Shown piece after piece: positions 1 through 7,587 of a DNA stretch of 64,000 bases. A program made the position numbers and the translations under genes. Source of the stretch: Oscillibacter valericigenes (GTDB lineage: Bacteria > Bacillota > Clostridia > Oscillospirales > Oscillospiraceae). Every line of letters starts with the position of its first letter. Within the stretch, counting starts at the first letter, position 1. A model generated the notes under the pieces. It saw only the letters and a program-made list of their open reading frames with translations. It was not told the DNA's origin and searched no databases. The DNA lies in contig NZ_JACSNX010000001.1 in the NCBI RefSeq assembly GCF_016902445.1, positions 372,001 to 436,000 of the forward strand, given 5' to 3'.

Positions 1-76
1 TCGGCCGCTCATCTTCCAGGCACGCCACCGCGACCGCGACCGCGCATTTGAAACCAGTCAATTCATCGTACATCAT
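1..76 (-). CDS. Partial hypothetical protein, N-terminal 25 residues
   Basis: The reading frame starts with two consecutive ATG codons (76-74 and 73-71) and runs off the window edge. A GAGGTG ribosome site lies 9 bases upstream. The visible N-terminus begins MMYDELTGFK and contains an alternating Ala/Val stretch. It is the next gene of the minus-strand ICE operon that starts further right. Too little is visible to name a family. Confidence 0.5.
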   Translation of the reverse strand, partial: MMYDELTGFKCAVAVAVACLEDERP

Positions 77-119
77 TACAAATAGCACCTCATTTCAAGT
101 TTTGTGTTTGGAGTTGGAC

Positions 120-281
120 TCAGACGAGCTGGAATCCTCTGTGGCAGAAGCCCGTCACATCGGATAAGTAGTCTGAGATCTCATCCTCGTCCTCCATGCC
201 GTCAGGGATCTGGATCTCCGCCGGCAATCCCTCCAATTCATCAGGCTCGTCTACATCCCACTGGATGTGAATAGCTTTCAT
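120..281 (-). CDS. Small acidic hypothetical protein (53 aa)
   Basis: A complete 53-codon gene, with start ATG at 281 behind a strong GGGGGGAG ribosome site and stop TGA at 120. The product is very acidic (many Asp/Glu, for example DVDEPDELEG and MEDEDEISDY) with one Cys near the C-terminus and no membrane segment. It sits 21 bases after the AAA+ ATPase gene and just before the partial gene at the window edge, so it is probably co-transcribed with both. No family is recognised; small acidic proteins of this type are common in Clostridia ICE accessory operons. Confidence 0.7.
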   Translation of the reverse strand: MKAIHIQWDVDEPDELEGLPAEIQIPDGMEDEDEISDYLSDVTGFCHRGFQLV

Positions 282-302
282 AACGCTCCCCCCTAAAGAA
301 CT

Positions 303-2108
303 TCACCGCATATACTGCTTTTCCAGGCAGGTGGTGATTAGATCCGCACGGTTCTCCGGGTCTGCTGACGCGGAGGAGATGACGGTAGACAGAGCTGACT
401 CGTAGGGATCTTTCGTGATCATCGTTGAGAGCACCCACGCCTTCAGCTCCCGCATACCGCAGCTACCGTCTGTGATCATCGTCTGTCGGCATCGTTCCGC
501 TATATCACGGACGACCATGGCCATCTTGGTGGTCTCCTGCTCGTCCGTGCAGCCGGTTACATTCATGACCCGCTTGACCATAGTGGCCAGATCCGGTGCC
601 TCGATGTCGTAGATCAGATCCATTCTGGAAATGATACTCTGATTGACATCCCGGCAGCCGGCATAGTCGGAGTTCGTCGTCACAATGATGACGGTGTCCG
701 GATGCCGGTGTACGCGCTCGCCGGTAGGCAGCGTGATGGTCTGGCAGTTGTCCAAAAGGGAGTTAAGACCCACCAGGACACCGGGATTGGCAATGCAGGA
801 GGGCTCCTGAAGCTCACACACGTATCCGTACCGAATTGCCTCCAGGAGCGGTGTATCCACATAGCGAATACGCTGCCCGTGCTGTTCCTCTTTCTGCGCC
901 AACCGCCCAACAGCGATCTCAATGAGTTTCTGCAGGACGTCATCCTCCGTCTTATCATCGTCGTAGATACCCGTCAGCTCCTCATAGACGGACGGCGGGT
1001 GCATGATGATGTCGGAGATCTTCGGCAGAGGCGAAGATGCATCTGCCTGGCTGACTGCTCCAGCTGTATCGGGGATAAACTGACCTACAAGGTCCGTGAT
1101 CTCGGTGTTGGCACTGCATGTCATGAGCGTGTAGGGCAGATGCAGGCCCGCAGCGATCGCCTGGGCGCCCATCGTCTTACCGGTACCCGCCTCACCGCGA
1201 AACAGGAAGTTCCGCATCGGCTGGCTCGTGGTGGAGGTCAGCTTCGCATGCTCACAGACCCGCACCACTTCCCGGGGGATAATGTACCAGTCAGGCAGTT
1301 TGGGGACCATGGCGTCTTCCCGCGCCGTCAGGCTGCGGGCGGACAACTGGTATTTCCCAACGAAGTCCGCGTGACTGACCATGATCGCCTGCTGTTGGGG
1401 CGCTCCGCCCATCTTCAAGATGGTGAATTGGCCGTAGACAGTGCCGGTAGGAGCATAGCTGCCCTTATCCAGTGCCAGATGCGAGATCGTGCTGATATTG
1501 CCCGTTGTCGGGATGGCGAGCTTCACACCAGCAGCGCCCAGCTGGCCGGCGCCCTCAATTCGGCGATAGACATTGTCACAGAGGACTAACGCCATCGAGA
1601 GTGCGGAATCCATATCCGGGTTCGCCTGACTCAGCTCATTCCTGAACTGCAGGAAGGTATCACGAAACTCATCATCCTGCTCAAATATCGGCATCAGGCA
1701 GAACAGAAGAGCACTACCAGAGGCATTGCCGGCCGCCAGGGAATAGGCTTTCGGGGTATCGCTCCCATCCTCAAACTGGCTGACGACAAACTTTCCGGTG
1801 TTGGGATTGAAGACGACGCAGTCGGTCTTATTCGCGGACTTGTACTCCGCAATGCGGAACTTGTTATCCTGATGTCCGATCGCGCCGAGCCCATCCGTAT
1901 CCTGCCCTTGCTCCGAGGTGTTGACCAGCTTCGCATATGCCAGCAGGGCACGCATGGTAGGCGCGTGCAGCGAGGCCTTATGAAGCTTCCCGGACATATT
2001 ATATTTCGACAATCCGAAGTCTTTCAGACCACTGTAGTTCGGGTCATCAAACGGCTTCGGCATGGACAGTTTGAATGTCCACGACTCAAACAATTTGTTT
2101 CTTGGCAT
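303..2108 (-). CDS. AAA+ ATPase of the MoxR/CbbQ-like (AAA_5) type, ICE-encoded
   Basis: 601-residue protein. The C-terminal half is an AAA+ module: Walker A GEAGTGKT at about 305-312, a Walker B-like hydrophobic stretch ending in Glu at about 428-436, a sensor-1 TTNSDY at about 477-482 and an arginine-finger-type SRMD at about 494-497. The first 290 residues match no domain I can name and may be a substrate-binding part. AAA_5 proteins remodel protein partners, often together with a VWA-domain protein, but no VWA gene is adjacent here. It is followed downstream by the small acidic protein and preceded by a membrane protein on the same strand. Start ATG at 2108 has GGAGGT ten bases upstream. 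Role in the element unknown. Confidence 0.85.
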   Translation of the reverse strand: MPRNKLFESWTFKLSMPKPFDDPNYSGLKDFGLSKYNMSGKLHKASLHAPTMRALLAYAKLVNTSEQGQDTDGLGAIGHQDNKFRIAEYKSANKTDCVVFNPNTGKFVVSQFEDGSDTPKAYSLAAGNASGSALLFCLMPIFEQDDEFRDTFLQFRNELSQANPDMDSALSMALVLCDNVYRRIEGAGQLGAAGVKLAIPTTGNISTISHLALDKGSYAPTGTVYGQFTILKMGGAPQQQAIMVSHADFVGKYQLSARSLTAREDAMVPKLPDWYIIPREVVRVCEHAKLTSTTSQPMRNFLFRGEAGTGKTMGAQAIAAGLHLPYTLMTCSANTEITDLVGQFIPDTAGAVSQADASSPLPKISDIIMHPPSVYEELTGIYDDDKTEDDVLQKLIEIAVGRLAQKEEQHGQRIRYVDTPLLEAIRYGYVCELQEPSCIANPGVLVGLNSLLDNCQTITLPTGERVHRHPDTVIIVTTNSDYAGCRDVNQSIISRMDLIYDIEAPDLATMVKRVMNVTGCTDEQETTKMAMVVRDIAERCRQTMITDGSCGMRELKAWVLSTMITKDPYESALSTVISSASADPENRADLITTCLEKQYMR

Positions 2109-2137
2109 AACTTATCTGACCTCCAACATGCCGCTCA

Positions 2138-2971
2138 TCACCAGGCGAGCAGCAAACCTTCTTTCTCGATGGTCGCCTTGATCTCATCATCACGCAGGAG
2201 CTGGCAGAACTCATCCCAGACCATGCGGGGCGGGAAATCCTGGATCGTTTCCACAGGCTGCTCCTTACCAGACACCTCGATGACCACCTGGCCATTCTCC
2301 TTGATCAGGAGCTTCTTATGGCCTTGGGTGTTCAGGTCATCGATCATCTGGCAAAGGACTTGCTCACCCTTGGAGTTGTACCAGGTTCTCACATCCACGC
2401 GCTCCAGTAGTTCCTCCTGAGCCAGGTCATCCTGCTCCTCAGCGGCGAGCGTCGCGGCGTCTTTGAGAGATACTGCCTGAAGCATGGTGATCCTTAGGCG
2501 TCCATCCGCACTCAATTCGACCTCCGCAAAATTGAAGGGGTCGGTATTGGATGTGCGAATCCGAAACAAGCCGCCTTTACACAGCTGCTCCGCTTCCGGC
2601 CTTTTGACCCAAAGCCAAGCCACCATGGGGTAGGCGCTTTTGAGCTGCTCTGTGATTCGGTAGTTTACCTGCCGCAGCACGAACAGCCGACTGCCGTCGT
2701 CTCCCGGCGCCGTTTCAGGCTTCGCGTCTTCTTTGTGTTCCTGGCTTGGGCCAAGCTCCTGACAGATCGTCTGCACAGGCTTGCGGTTTCTCTTTACCCG
2801 CTTGGGGAGAGTACCTACCGCCTGCACGATCATGACAGCGAGCCAGATCCCGACTGCAGCCACGGCGATCCACTGGAAAATGGGCTTGCGCAGGATCGCA
2901 CATAAGAGCAGAGCGGGTGCTACTAAGAACCGGAAGAGAGTGGAAGTCTTCATTCGGCGAACTTTCGCCAT
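2138..2971 (-). CDS. Hypothetical membrane-anchored protein (277 aa)
   Basis: The N-terminus is basic (MAKVRRMK) and followed by two closely spaced hydrophobic helices at about residues 12-27 and 31-50; the remaining 220 residues are soluble and presumably cytoplasmic. The soluble part contains a charged, Glu-rich segment and ends in GLLLAW. It lies between the SSB gene and the AAA+ ATPase gene in one minus-strand run, with AAAGGA upstream of ATG 2971. It may be the membrane partner of the ATPase, which is only an inference from adjacency. No family recognised. Confidence 0.75.
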   Translation of the reverse strand: MAKVRRMKTSTLFRFLVAPALLLCAILRKPIFQWIAVAAVGIWLAVMIVQAVGTLPKRVKRNRKPVQTICQELGPSQEHKEDAKPETAPGDDGSRLFVLRQVNYRITEQLKSAYPMVAWLWVKRPEAEQLCKGGLFRIRTSNTDPFNFAEVELSADGRLRITMLQAVSLKDAATLAAEEQDDLAQEELLERVDVRTWYNSKGEQVLCQMIDDLNTQGHKKLLIKENGQVVIEVSGKEQPVETIQDFPPRMVWDEFCQLLRDDEIKATIEKEGLLLAW

Positions 2972-3011
2972 AAAATCATCATCCTTTCGGTTTTCAAGTC
3001 TGGAAATGCAG

Positions 3012-3052
3012 AAAAAGACGGGACCGCAAGCACTCTCTCACTTACAGTCCCG
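3012..3052 (-). terminator. Possible weak terminator after ssb
   Basis: On the minus strand a CGGGAC/GTCCCG stem with a long loop of about 22 bases is followed by five T residues, just downstream of the ssb stop codon. An outer complementarity (atgcagaaa with tttctgcat) encloses it. The loop is long, so termination may be partial, allowing read-through into the membrane protein and ATPase genes. Confidence 0.35.
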
Positions 3053-3076
3053 CCAATTGGTCTTTCTGCATCTTCC

Positions 3077-3496
3077 TCAGAGGGGAAGGTCATCCTCATC
3101 GTTGATCGGACTCTCCGGCTGTACGGTGCCAGGGGCCTTCGCCGCCGGCGCCGGGTCATCCGAATTGTCCTCGCCCTTCGGCTTCCCGCCAACGTAGCTC
3201 CAGTCGTAGAGGCCGACATCAAGAGACATCCGCGTCTCGCCGGTCTTCGTCTGGTACTCGCGGGGATTGAAGGAGCCGACCAAGTTGATGAGGCGGCCCT
3301 TCGCAAGGCCGGCCTTGGTGATCCGGTTCGCCATGTACTCATTGCCCGTACAGGTGTAGAAGGCGGCATGCTCCGTCGCACCGAACTGGTTGTTCACAGC
3401 CAGCCGGAATGTGACGAACTTGCGCTGCTCCTTGCCCTCACGGACCTCAGGATCGTTGACCACTCGGCCAAGCAGATGGATGGTTGCATTCGACAT
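3077..3496 (-). CDS. ssb: Single-stranded DNA-binding protein, ICE copy
   Basis: 139 residues from the ATG at 3496. The OB-fold pattern is typical of bacterial SSB: MSNATIHLLGRVVNDPEVR at the start, FVTFRLAVNN in the second strand, then YEWxx-like core elements (FYTCTGNEYMANRI), LINLVGSFNPREYQTKTGE, and an acidic C-terminal tail ending DEDDLPL, which differs slightly from the canonical DDDIPF. It would coat single-stranded DNA during element transfer or replication. An in-frame extension to 3625 is possible, but the sequence upstream of 3496 does not look like SSB. The start at 3496 has an AAAGGA ribosome site and fits the family. Confidence 0.9.
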   Translation of the reverse strand: MSNATIHLLGRVVNDPEVREGKEQRKFVTFRLAVNNQFGATEHAAFYTCTGNEYMANRITKAGLAKGRLINLVGSFNPREYQTKTGETRMSLDVGLYDWSYVGGKPKGEDNSDDPAPAAKAPGTVQPESPINDEDDLPL

Positions 3497-3829
3497 ATCA
3501 TTCAGTCCTTTCCTTCTGGTCATGCCAGAAAATTTAATATTCCAAACACCGATGCCCGGTGATTTGGCAAAAGAAAAAGCAGCCTCCTCTCCGCCGCATA
3601 TGAAACGACGGAACTGTAGCTGCACATCATCGCCTGAGACTCATGCTCAAAGGCTCACTGCTTAATAAAGGGCTCCTCCCGGAGGAAATCACTTCTAATA
3701 AGAACACAGAAAGCATAACATGGCGGGCGATGGCAATCCATAATACCGGAATCTACTGATTCCTTGAAGGCCAACTGTTGGAGTAGGTAATAGGGCAATT
3801 CCATGAAAAGGGTCGGTGGAGATTCGGTG
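3497..3829. other. Non-coding stretch left of the zinc-ribbon cargo gene
   Basis: No convincing gene is visible here. The stretch separates minus-strand ssb from plus-strand cargo genes. It contains the first copy of a 22-bp repeat (3783-3804) whose second copy lies at 4363-4384, and it runs into a good plus-strand promoter at 3830-3858. The ssb operon promoter should lie here on the minus strand, but I could not identify a clear one. Confidence 0.4.
3783..3804 (+). repeat. 22-bp direct repeat, copy 1, upstream of cargo promoter
   Basis: Begins gtaggtaat and contains gggcaat; 19 of 22 positions match the copy at 4363-4384. Both copies lie upstream of plus-strand promoters (26 and 4 bases before the -35 boxes), so a shared regulator site is possible. 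They could equally mark an old duplication or insertion. Confidence 0.5.
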
Positions 3830-3858
3830 TTGCTAGCTTCGAATATCTGTGATAAAAT
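3830..3858 (+). promoter_or_regulatory. Promoter for the zinc-ribbon gene
   Basis: TTGCTA and TAAAAT boxes separated by exactly 17 bases, 73 bases before the start codon of the 95-residue zinc-ribbon gene. A GC-rich hairpin (ccccgcatatcgggg type, about 3890-3906) lies in the 5' leader. Confidence 0.55.
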
Positions 3859-3930
3859 AACCTAAATTTTCATATACTGGAATGCTCCGCCCCCGCATAT
3901 CGGGGCCGGAGGCCAGCGAGGTGAGCTCGT

Positions 3931-4218
3931 ATGAAGAAGCAGAAAAACTGGGAGGAGAAAAAGTCCACCGCATTCTACTACTCCTTTAAGCCCCGGGAAC
4001 TGAAGTATTTTTTGTTTGGGAAAAAGCGCTGCCCCCGATGCGGCGGAAAGCTGACGCGCAGCAAGGGGTCCTTCACCACCAAGGGGGCGCTGCCCAACAC
4101 CATCAATACCTCCAGCGACTTCAATTTCATCGATACCACCAAGGTCAAATATTACTACTACATCTATACCTGCCAGGAGTGTCAGAGCCAGTATTCCCTG
4201 GAGGAGCTGGCCATATGA
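3931..4218 (+). CDS. Small zinc-ribbon protein (95 aa)
   Basis: Basic N-terminus, then a CPRCGGK knuckle at about 34-40 and a CQECQ knuckle at about 81-85: the four-cysteine pattern of a zinc ribbon with an unusually long middle segment (GALPNTINTSSDFNF). GAGGTG lies 7 bases before the ATG. It is one of two plus-strand genes interrupting an otherwise minus-strand ICE block, so it is probably cargo. No enzymatic motif is seen and the function is unknown. Confidence 0.75.
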   Translation: MKKQKNWEEKKSTAFYYSFKPRELKYFLFGKKRCPRCGGKLTRSKGSFTTKGALPNTINTSSDFNFIDTTKVKYYYYIYTCQECQSQYSLEELAI

Positions 4219-4362
4219 GATGTCCCGGTCCTTTCCGCGGTCCCTCTCCCGTGTTCGGAGGGGGCCGAGCGGGGGCCGGGGCAAAATCATATCAACGGTG
4301 CGGCGGGACCGGCGGGCCTGGGGCCGCCCCGGACCATCTTGAAAAGGGAAGGCCCCCGCATG

Positions 4363-4384
4363 GTAGGTAATTGGGCAATCTCAT
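4363..4384 (+). repeat. 22-bp direct repeat, copy 2, upstream of methyltransferase promoter
   Basis: Second copy of the element at 3783-3804 (19 of 22 identical). It ends four bases before the -35 box of the promoter at 4388-4416. Confidence 0.5.
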
Positions 4385-4387
4385 CCC

Positions 4388-4416
4388 TTACATTTTCACA
4401 TGAGATATGATAAACT
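4388..4416 (+). promoter_or_regulatory. Promoter for the methyltransferase-like gene
   Basis: TTACAT and TAAACT with a 17-base spacer and an extended TATGA before the -10. Transcription would begin near 4423, which is downstream of the ATG at 4407. This supports the ATG at 4443 as the true start of the following gene. Confidence 0.55.
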
Positions 4417-4442
4417 GTATTACCCCAGAGGAGGCCGCTGCG

Positions 4443-5111
4443 ATGGAACGATATTATGAGAAAATGGAACAGCTGAGGGCCCAATATGCTCCCATTTTGG
4501 AGCAGTTGAAGAACCATCAGATCCCTGACGCCTATCCGGAGGCGGAACTTCAGTTCCCCTTCTTCCAAGGAAGGTCATTGAATGAGGGGTCCCTCTATTT
4601 CAGGGAGGAGATAAACCGCCTATGCGGATTCTGCTTCCTCTCATATAACTGGATTCGCCCCTTAGCTACCTGGATTGGGGACCGCCAATGCTTGGAGATC
4701 ATGTGTGGTTCCGGCGCCCTCAGCTTTGCTCTGCGGTCCTGTGGGACGAGTATCATCGCTACCGACGATCATAGTTGGGAGAAGAACTACCCGGACTGGT
4801 TCCAAGCGCCCTGGACGGAGATTGAAAAGCTCGATTGCCTTCAGGCGATCGAGAAGTACGGGAGGCAAACGGACCTCCTGCTGTGCTCCTGGCCGTACAG
4901 AGACGACTCCTGTTATCAGGCGCTCCTGAAGATGCGGGAAGTCAACCCCAGCATGAAAATGATATATATTGGGGAGCCCGCAGGGCAGGCGACCGCGTCA
5001 GATCAATTCTTCGATGCTATGGAAGAGGTGGACGATGACTCTTTCTATGCAGCAGTAGCCAGTTTCCTGCCCGCATACACGATCCACGACGCCCCTATGC
5101 TCATCAAATGA
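4443..5111 (+). CDS. SAM-dependent methyltransferase-like protein (222 aa)
   Basis: Contains a Rossmann methyltransferase motif I, CLEIMCGSGALSFAL, about 80 residues from the start, followed by an acidic loop (IIATDDHSWEK) at the motif II position and LLLCSWPYRDD where motif IV (catalytic NPPY or DPPF type) would lie; the substrate is unknown. The ATG at 4443 is chosen over the in-frame ATG at 4407 because AGAGGAGG lies 8 bases before it and the predicted transcript starts after 4407. It lies with the zinc-ribbon gene as plus-strand cargo and is followed by a GC-rich hairpin. It is not a recognisable restriction-modification enzyme, and no endonuclease is adjacent. Confidence 0.75.
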   Translation: MERYYEKMEQLRAQYAPILEQLKNHQIPDAYPEAELQFPFFQGRSLNEGSLYFREEINRLCGFCFLSYNWIRPLATWIGDRQCLEIMCGSGALSFALRSCGTSIIATDDHSWEKNYPDWFQAPWTEIEKLDCLQAIEKYGRQTDLLLCSWPYRDDSCYQALLKMREVNPSMKMIYIGEPAGQATASDQFFDAMEEVDDDSFYAAVASFLPAYTIHDAPMLIK

Positions 5112-5118
5112 CAGGAAG

Positions 5119-5140
5119 GCGGCCGGCAAATGCCGGCCGC
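5119..5140. terminator. GC-rich hairpin between convergent genes
   Basis: A perfect 10-bp stem (gcggccggca/tgccggccgc) with a two-base centre lies between the methyltransferase stop and the end of the convergent minus-strand gene. The T tract is weak (atcttcg), so termination is likely but not certain. Confidence 0.5.
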
Positions 5141-5156
5141 ATCTTCGTCCATCCCT

Positions 5157-5597
5157 TCAATCGAGTTCCTCATAGCCCAGAAGCGACCGCACTGGTTGCA
5201 AATACTCCGGCAATACTGTCGTGGGATCTTGCTCGTTGTTTCCAGCAAGATAAAGCCGGTACTCCGTGCCTGGCCGAAACACTGCTTTCCCCGCCAGGAT
5301 CACTTTACTGATTTCCTGATCAGGCCCCTCCAATGTGACCACGTGCCTGTTCCGAAGCGGAACTGCCCGGTCAGATAGAACGACCCCTTCCAGTGTCTCA
5401 TACCTGCCGGCCTTGACCGTATGATAGAGGGAGATAACTTTTGCCCCGCCGAGGATGCCCACTGCCGCTGATAAGATGAGGAACACTTTGTCCTGGCTGA
5501 CAATTCCCCAAATGGTGCCAAAGGATAAAACCGCCGTTCCGAGCAAGATCGTCTTCAACAGCGTTCGCTGGATAGGGTGTGGGATTTGACTTATCAT
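5157..5597 (-). CDS. Small membrane protein (146 aa)
   Basis: Two hydrophobic helices at about residues 14-32 and 37-53 are followed by a soluble domain of about 90 residues with beta-type alternation (YETLEGVVLSDRAVPLRNR, VVTLEG, KVILAGKAVF, YRLYLAG). GGAGGA lies upstream of the ATG. It is on the same strand as the 227-residue gene that precedes it. No named family is recognised. The arrangement, two helices with a small cytosolic beta domain, resembles many ICE accessory membrane proteins. Confidence 0.7.
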   Translation of the reverse strand: MISQIPHPIQRTLLKTILLGTAVLSFGTIWGIVSQDKVFLILSAAVGILGGAKVISLYHTVKAGRYETLEGVVLSDRAVPLRNRHVVTLEGPDQEISKVILAGKAVFRPGTEYRLYLAGNNEQDPTTVLPEYLQPVRSLLGYEELD

Positions 5598-5621
5598 GAT
5601 CGCTCCTCCATATGAAGTGCA

Positions 5622-5653
5622 GCAGGCGTACCTGATTGTTCGGGCACGCCTGC
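5622..5653 (-). other. Intergenic hairpin between two minus-strand genes
   Basis: An 8-bp perfect stem (gcaggcgt/acgcctgc) separated by 16 bases lies between the stop codon of the 227-residue gene and the ribosome site of the membrane protein gene. There is no T tract on either strand, so it is more likely an RNA processing or stability element than a terminator. Confidence 0.4.
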
Positions 5654-5666
5654 TTGGTTGTTATAA

Positions 5667-6350
5667 TTACGGGATCTCCAGGATCACTCTGCGGGTAAGA
5701 TAAAGGTTAGAAACTGCCTCCAGCACCGCATTGGTATTCGGGGACCAGAACTGCTCCGCTGCGATCTCCTGCTGCGTGGACTCACAGTCGGTATAGATGC
5801 CGGCGATGACTTTCTCTGGGGTGCTGACATCATAGAGATCCAAGTCAAAGCAGCGCACCAGCTCCGCAGTACTCAACGGCGTCTGTTCGACCAGATCCAC
5901 GACCCGAGCCTCATTGGGCTTCAGCTTGTTCTCCTTCGCGGCACTGATGGCGCCAATGACAGGGATCTTGCCCTTCACCACCAGGCGAATGAGGCCCCAT
6001 GCCTTTCTGGGCGCCGAGATACGGTAAGGGACAACGAAGGCGTCCGCGAGCATGCGATACAGGGCATCGACCCCGGTATAGCCAACTCCGGAAATGACCA
6101 GTTTCCTCTTGAGCAACAGCTTCAGTAACTGGTCGAAGTCGGGGACCGGCTGGGTCTGATGTGTCATGATCTCCTCATAGGCCGCCTTCAGCTCCTCGTA
6201 GGTCATGACTTGCCACAGCAGTGCGCTCCAAATGGCGAATTCCGGGACAGATATCTCATGATATTTCCCCAGCTTCTGGATGTAGGCGACCTTCCGGCCA
6301 TCTTCCGTTTTGATCCTATAGCAGCCGACAGCGGCGTAAAAGGTGATCAT
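5667..6350 (-). CDS. Hypothetical protein with helix-turn-helix-like segments (227 aa)
   Basis: No family recognised with confidence. The N-terminal 60 residues (FYAAVGCYRIKTEDGRKVAY) look like a small beta domain; the middle part has alternating helices of the kind found in winged-helix proteins (TYEELKAAYEEIM, FDQLLKLLLKRKLVIS). A second set lies at about 150-190 (TPLSTAELVRCFDLD). It has no membrane segment and no metal motif. AAGGAGG is well spaced before ATG 6350. It is downstream of the sigma-like gene, so it may be part of the same regulatory operon. Confidence 0.7.
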   Translation of the reverse strand: MITFYAAVGCYRIKTEDGRKVAYIQKLGKYHEISVPEFAIWSALLWQVMTYEELKAAYEEIMTHQTQPVPDFDQLLKLLLKRKLVISGVGYTGVDALYRMLADAFVVPYRISAPRKAWGLIRLVVKGKIPVIGAISAAKENKLKPNEARVVDLVEQTPLSTAELVRCFDLDLYDVSTPEKVIAGIYTDCESTQQEIAAEQFWSPNTNAVLEAVSNLYLTRRVILEIP

Positions 6351-6415
6351 ATCGCAACCTCCTTGTTCTTCCGATCTAATCCCTTATACGCCGGCCCCAC
6401 GGATGTAACAACAGA

Positions 6416-6985
6416 TCAGGTCACTGCGGCGAGGAATCTGCTGTCGCTCATCAGCTTGGAGCGCGCTCTGGAGATCCAGGCATTGACATTATTGACCGTG
6501 GTACTGTAGCGTTCCGCGATCTCCCGGCTGGTATAGCCAAGACTCTTCAGTTCCAGAGCCTCAATGCCCAGTCGGGCCACGCCGCTGAAGTCCTTCTTGC
6601 ACTCAGACACCACCCTGGCCAGGTTCGCCCAGTCCAGTGCATCCTCTATATCCCCATCCGTGGTGCTGAGGACCTCCAGAGAGATCGCCTCATTGTCTAC
6701 ATCCACGGATAGATCCGAAGCAAAGCTCTGCTGTCGGTTCTGTTTGCGGCAGTGGTCGATCATCGCGTGATAGAGCATCACATAGGCGTATGGCTCAAAC
6801 TCACCTTCCTCCGGCCGGTACCGCATTGCGGCATCGCACAGGGCCTCGCAGCCCACGGAGTAGAAGTCCTCATAGGACAGCAGGGGTGTCCCGCGTACCC
6901 GAATGCGCTTGCGAATCACCTGGTCGATCAGGCCCAGGTGCTCAATGACCAATTCTCTCTGGTAGTCTGTCATGATCTGATTCAT
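6416..6985 (-). CDS. Sigma-70 family RNA polymerase sigma factor, ICE-encoded
   Basis: 189 residues from the ATG at 6985, which has AAGGAGG 8 bases upstream. A region-2-like segment is visible (YEDFYSVGCEALCDAAMRYRP, then FEPYAYVMLYHAMIDHCRK, the conserved F-x-x-Y-A...R pattern), and a region-4-like helix-turn-helix lies near the C-terminus (SLGYTSREIAERYSTTVNN). This is the layout of small sigma factors found on conjugative elements. It could direct transcription of ICE genes, but its target promoters cannot be read from the sequence. It ends 14 bases after... upstream of nothing else coding; the DUF3268-like gene precedes it by 14 bases, so both are probably co-transcribed. Confidence 0.85.
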   Translation of the reverse strand: MNQIMTDYQRELVIEHLGLIDQVIRKRIRVRGTPLLSYEDFYSVGCEALCDAAMRYRPEEGEFEPYAYVMLYHAMIDHCRKQNRQQSFASDLSVDVDNEAISLEVLSTTDGDIEDALDWANLARVVSECKKDFSGVARLGIEALELKSLGYTSREIAERYSTTVNNVNAWISRARSKLMSDSRFLAAVT

Positions 6986-6999
6986 CTTTGAAACCTCCT

Positions 7000-7419
7000 T
7001 CAGCTGGCTTTCCCGGCCTTCCACAGCAGATCTTCGCATTTCCGGATCAGCTGCTGACAGCGGTACTCGCTGAATTGTCCGATGTGGGCCTCTCGCAGCG
7101 GAATGCAGAAGTAATCCGCCATCCATCGATAGGCGGCGTCACGGGTCATCACGCCGCATTGCCACACCCGGTCAAAGGCGCGATGGGCGCGGATACGCAG
7201 ATGACGTAGATCCCCATTCGCCAGAGGGCCCATGGGCTGCTTTGTCCCAGGCTGCACACGCACATAGGCATTGCATCTGGGGTAGTTCCTACAGACGTAC
7301 AGGAGATCGTCCCTGCTGTCATCGTGGTAGATCTCCGCCGCCGGCCGCAGGTCGGCCAGTGCGCCGCAGTAAGGACATCGCACCACGCTCTGGTGCCGCT
7401 GCTTCGCTTTTTTCTTCAT
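7000..7419 (-). CDS. Zinc-finger-containing protein, DUF3268 type (139 aa)
   Basis: An N-terminal zinc knuckle CPYCG and a second pair CRNYPRCNAYV form a four-cysteine site; the following PLANGDLRHLRIRAHRAFD and AAYRWMADYFCIP segments match what I know of the DUF3268 zinc-finger family found on phages and ICEs. Two in-frame starts exist. The GGAGGT at 7426-7431 abuts the first ATG (7425) but is ideally spaced, 6 bases, for the second (7419), which I prefer. The gene is transcribed together with the sigma factor downstream. Molecular function is unknown. Confidence 0.8.
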   Translation of the reverse strand: MKKKAKQRHQSVVRCPYCGALADLRPAAEIYHDDSRDDLLYVCRNYPRCNAYVRVQPGTKQPMGPLANGDLRHLRIRAHRAFDRVWQCGVMTRDAAYRWMADYFCIPLREAHIGQFSEYRCQQLIRKCEDLLWKAGKAS

Positions 7420-7556
7420 GTTCATACCTCCATTCCGAAGCCATTCGGCTCCTTCATCTCTCCTCCTCCCATTCGGTTGGCGCTAAAATGGCCTTTTTCG
7501 GCTGATTTTTTGGTTTTTCAGAAAAGTTTACAAAAAGTTCACAAATATAGACGGGT

Positions 7557-7587
7557 AAAAAAAGAACCGCCCAGTGAGCGGGCGGTT
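7557..7587 (-). terminator. Minus-strand terminator inside a divergent intergenic region
   Basis: A perfect 8-bp stem (aaccgccc/gggcggtt) with a 7-base loop is followed on the minus strand by seven T residues. No minus-strand gene lies immediately to its right, and the DUF3268-type gene starts 138 bases to its left. It could therefore be an attenuator in a long leader, or it could stop antisense transcription from the WYL regulator side. Confidence 0.65.

Noticed and set aside
4407..4442. Upstream ATG as start of the methyltransferase-like gene
   Set aside because: The predicted transcription start is near 4423, and the strong ribosome site lies before the ATG at 4443.
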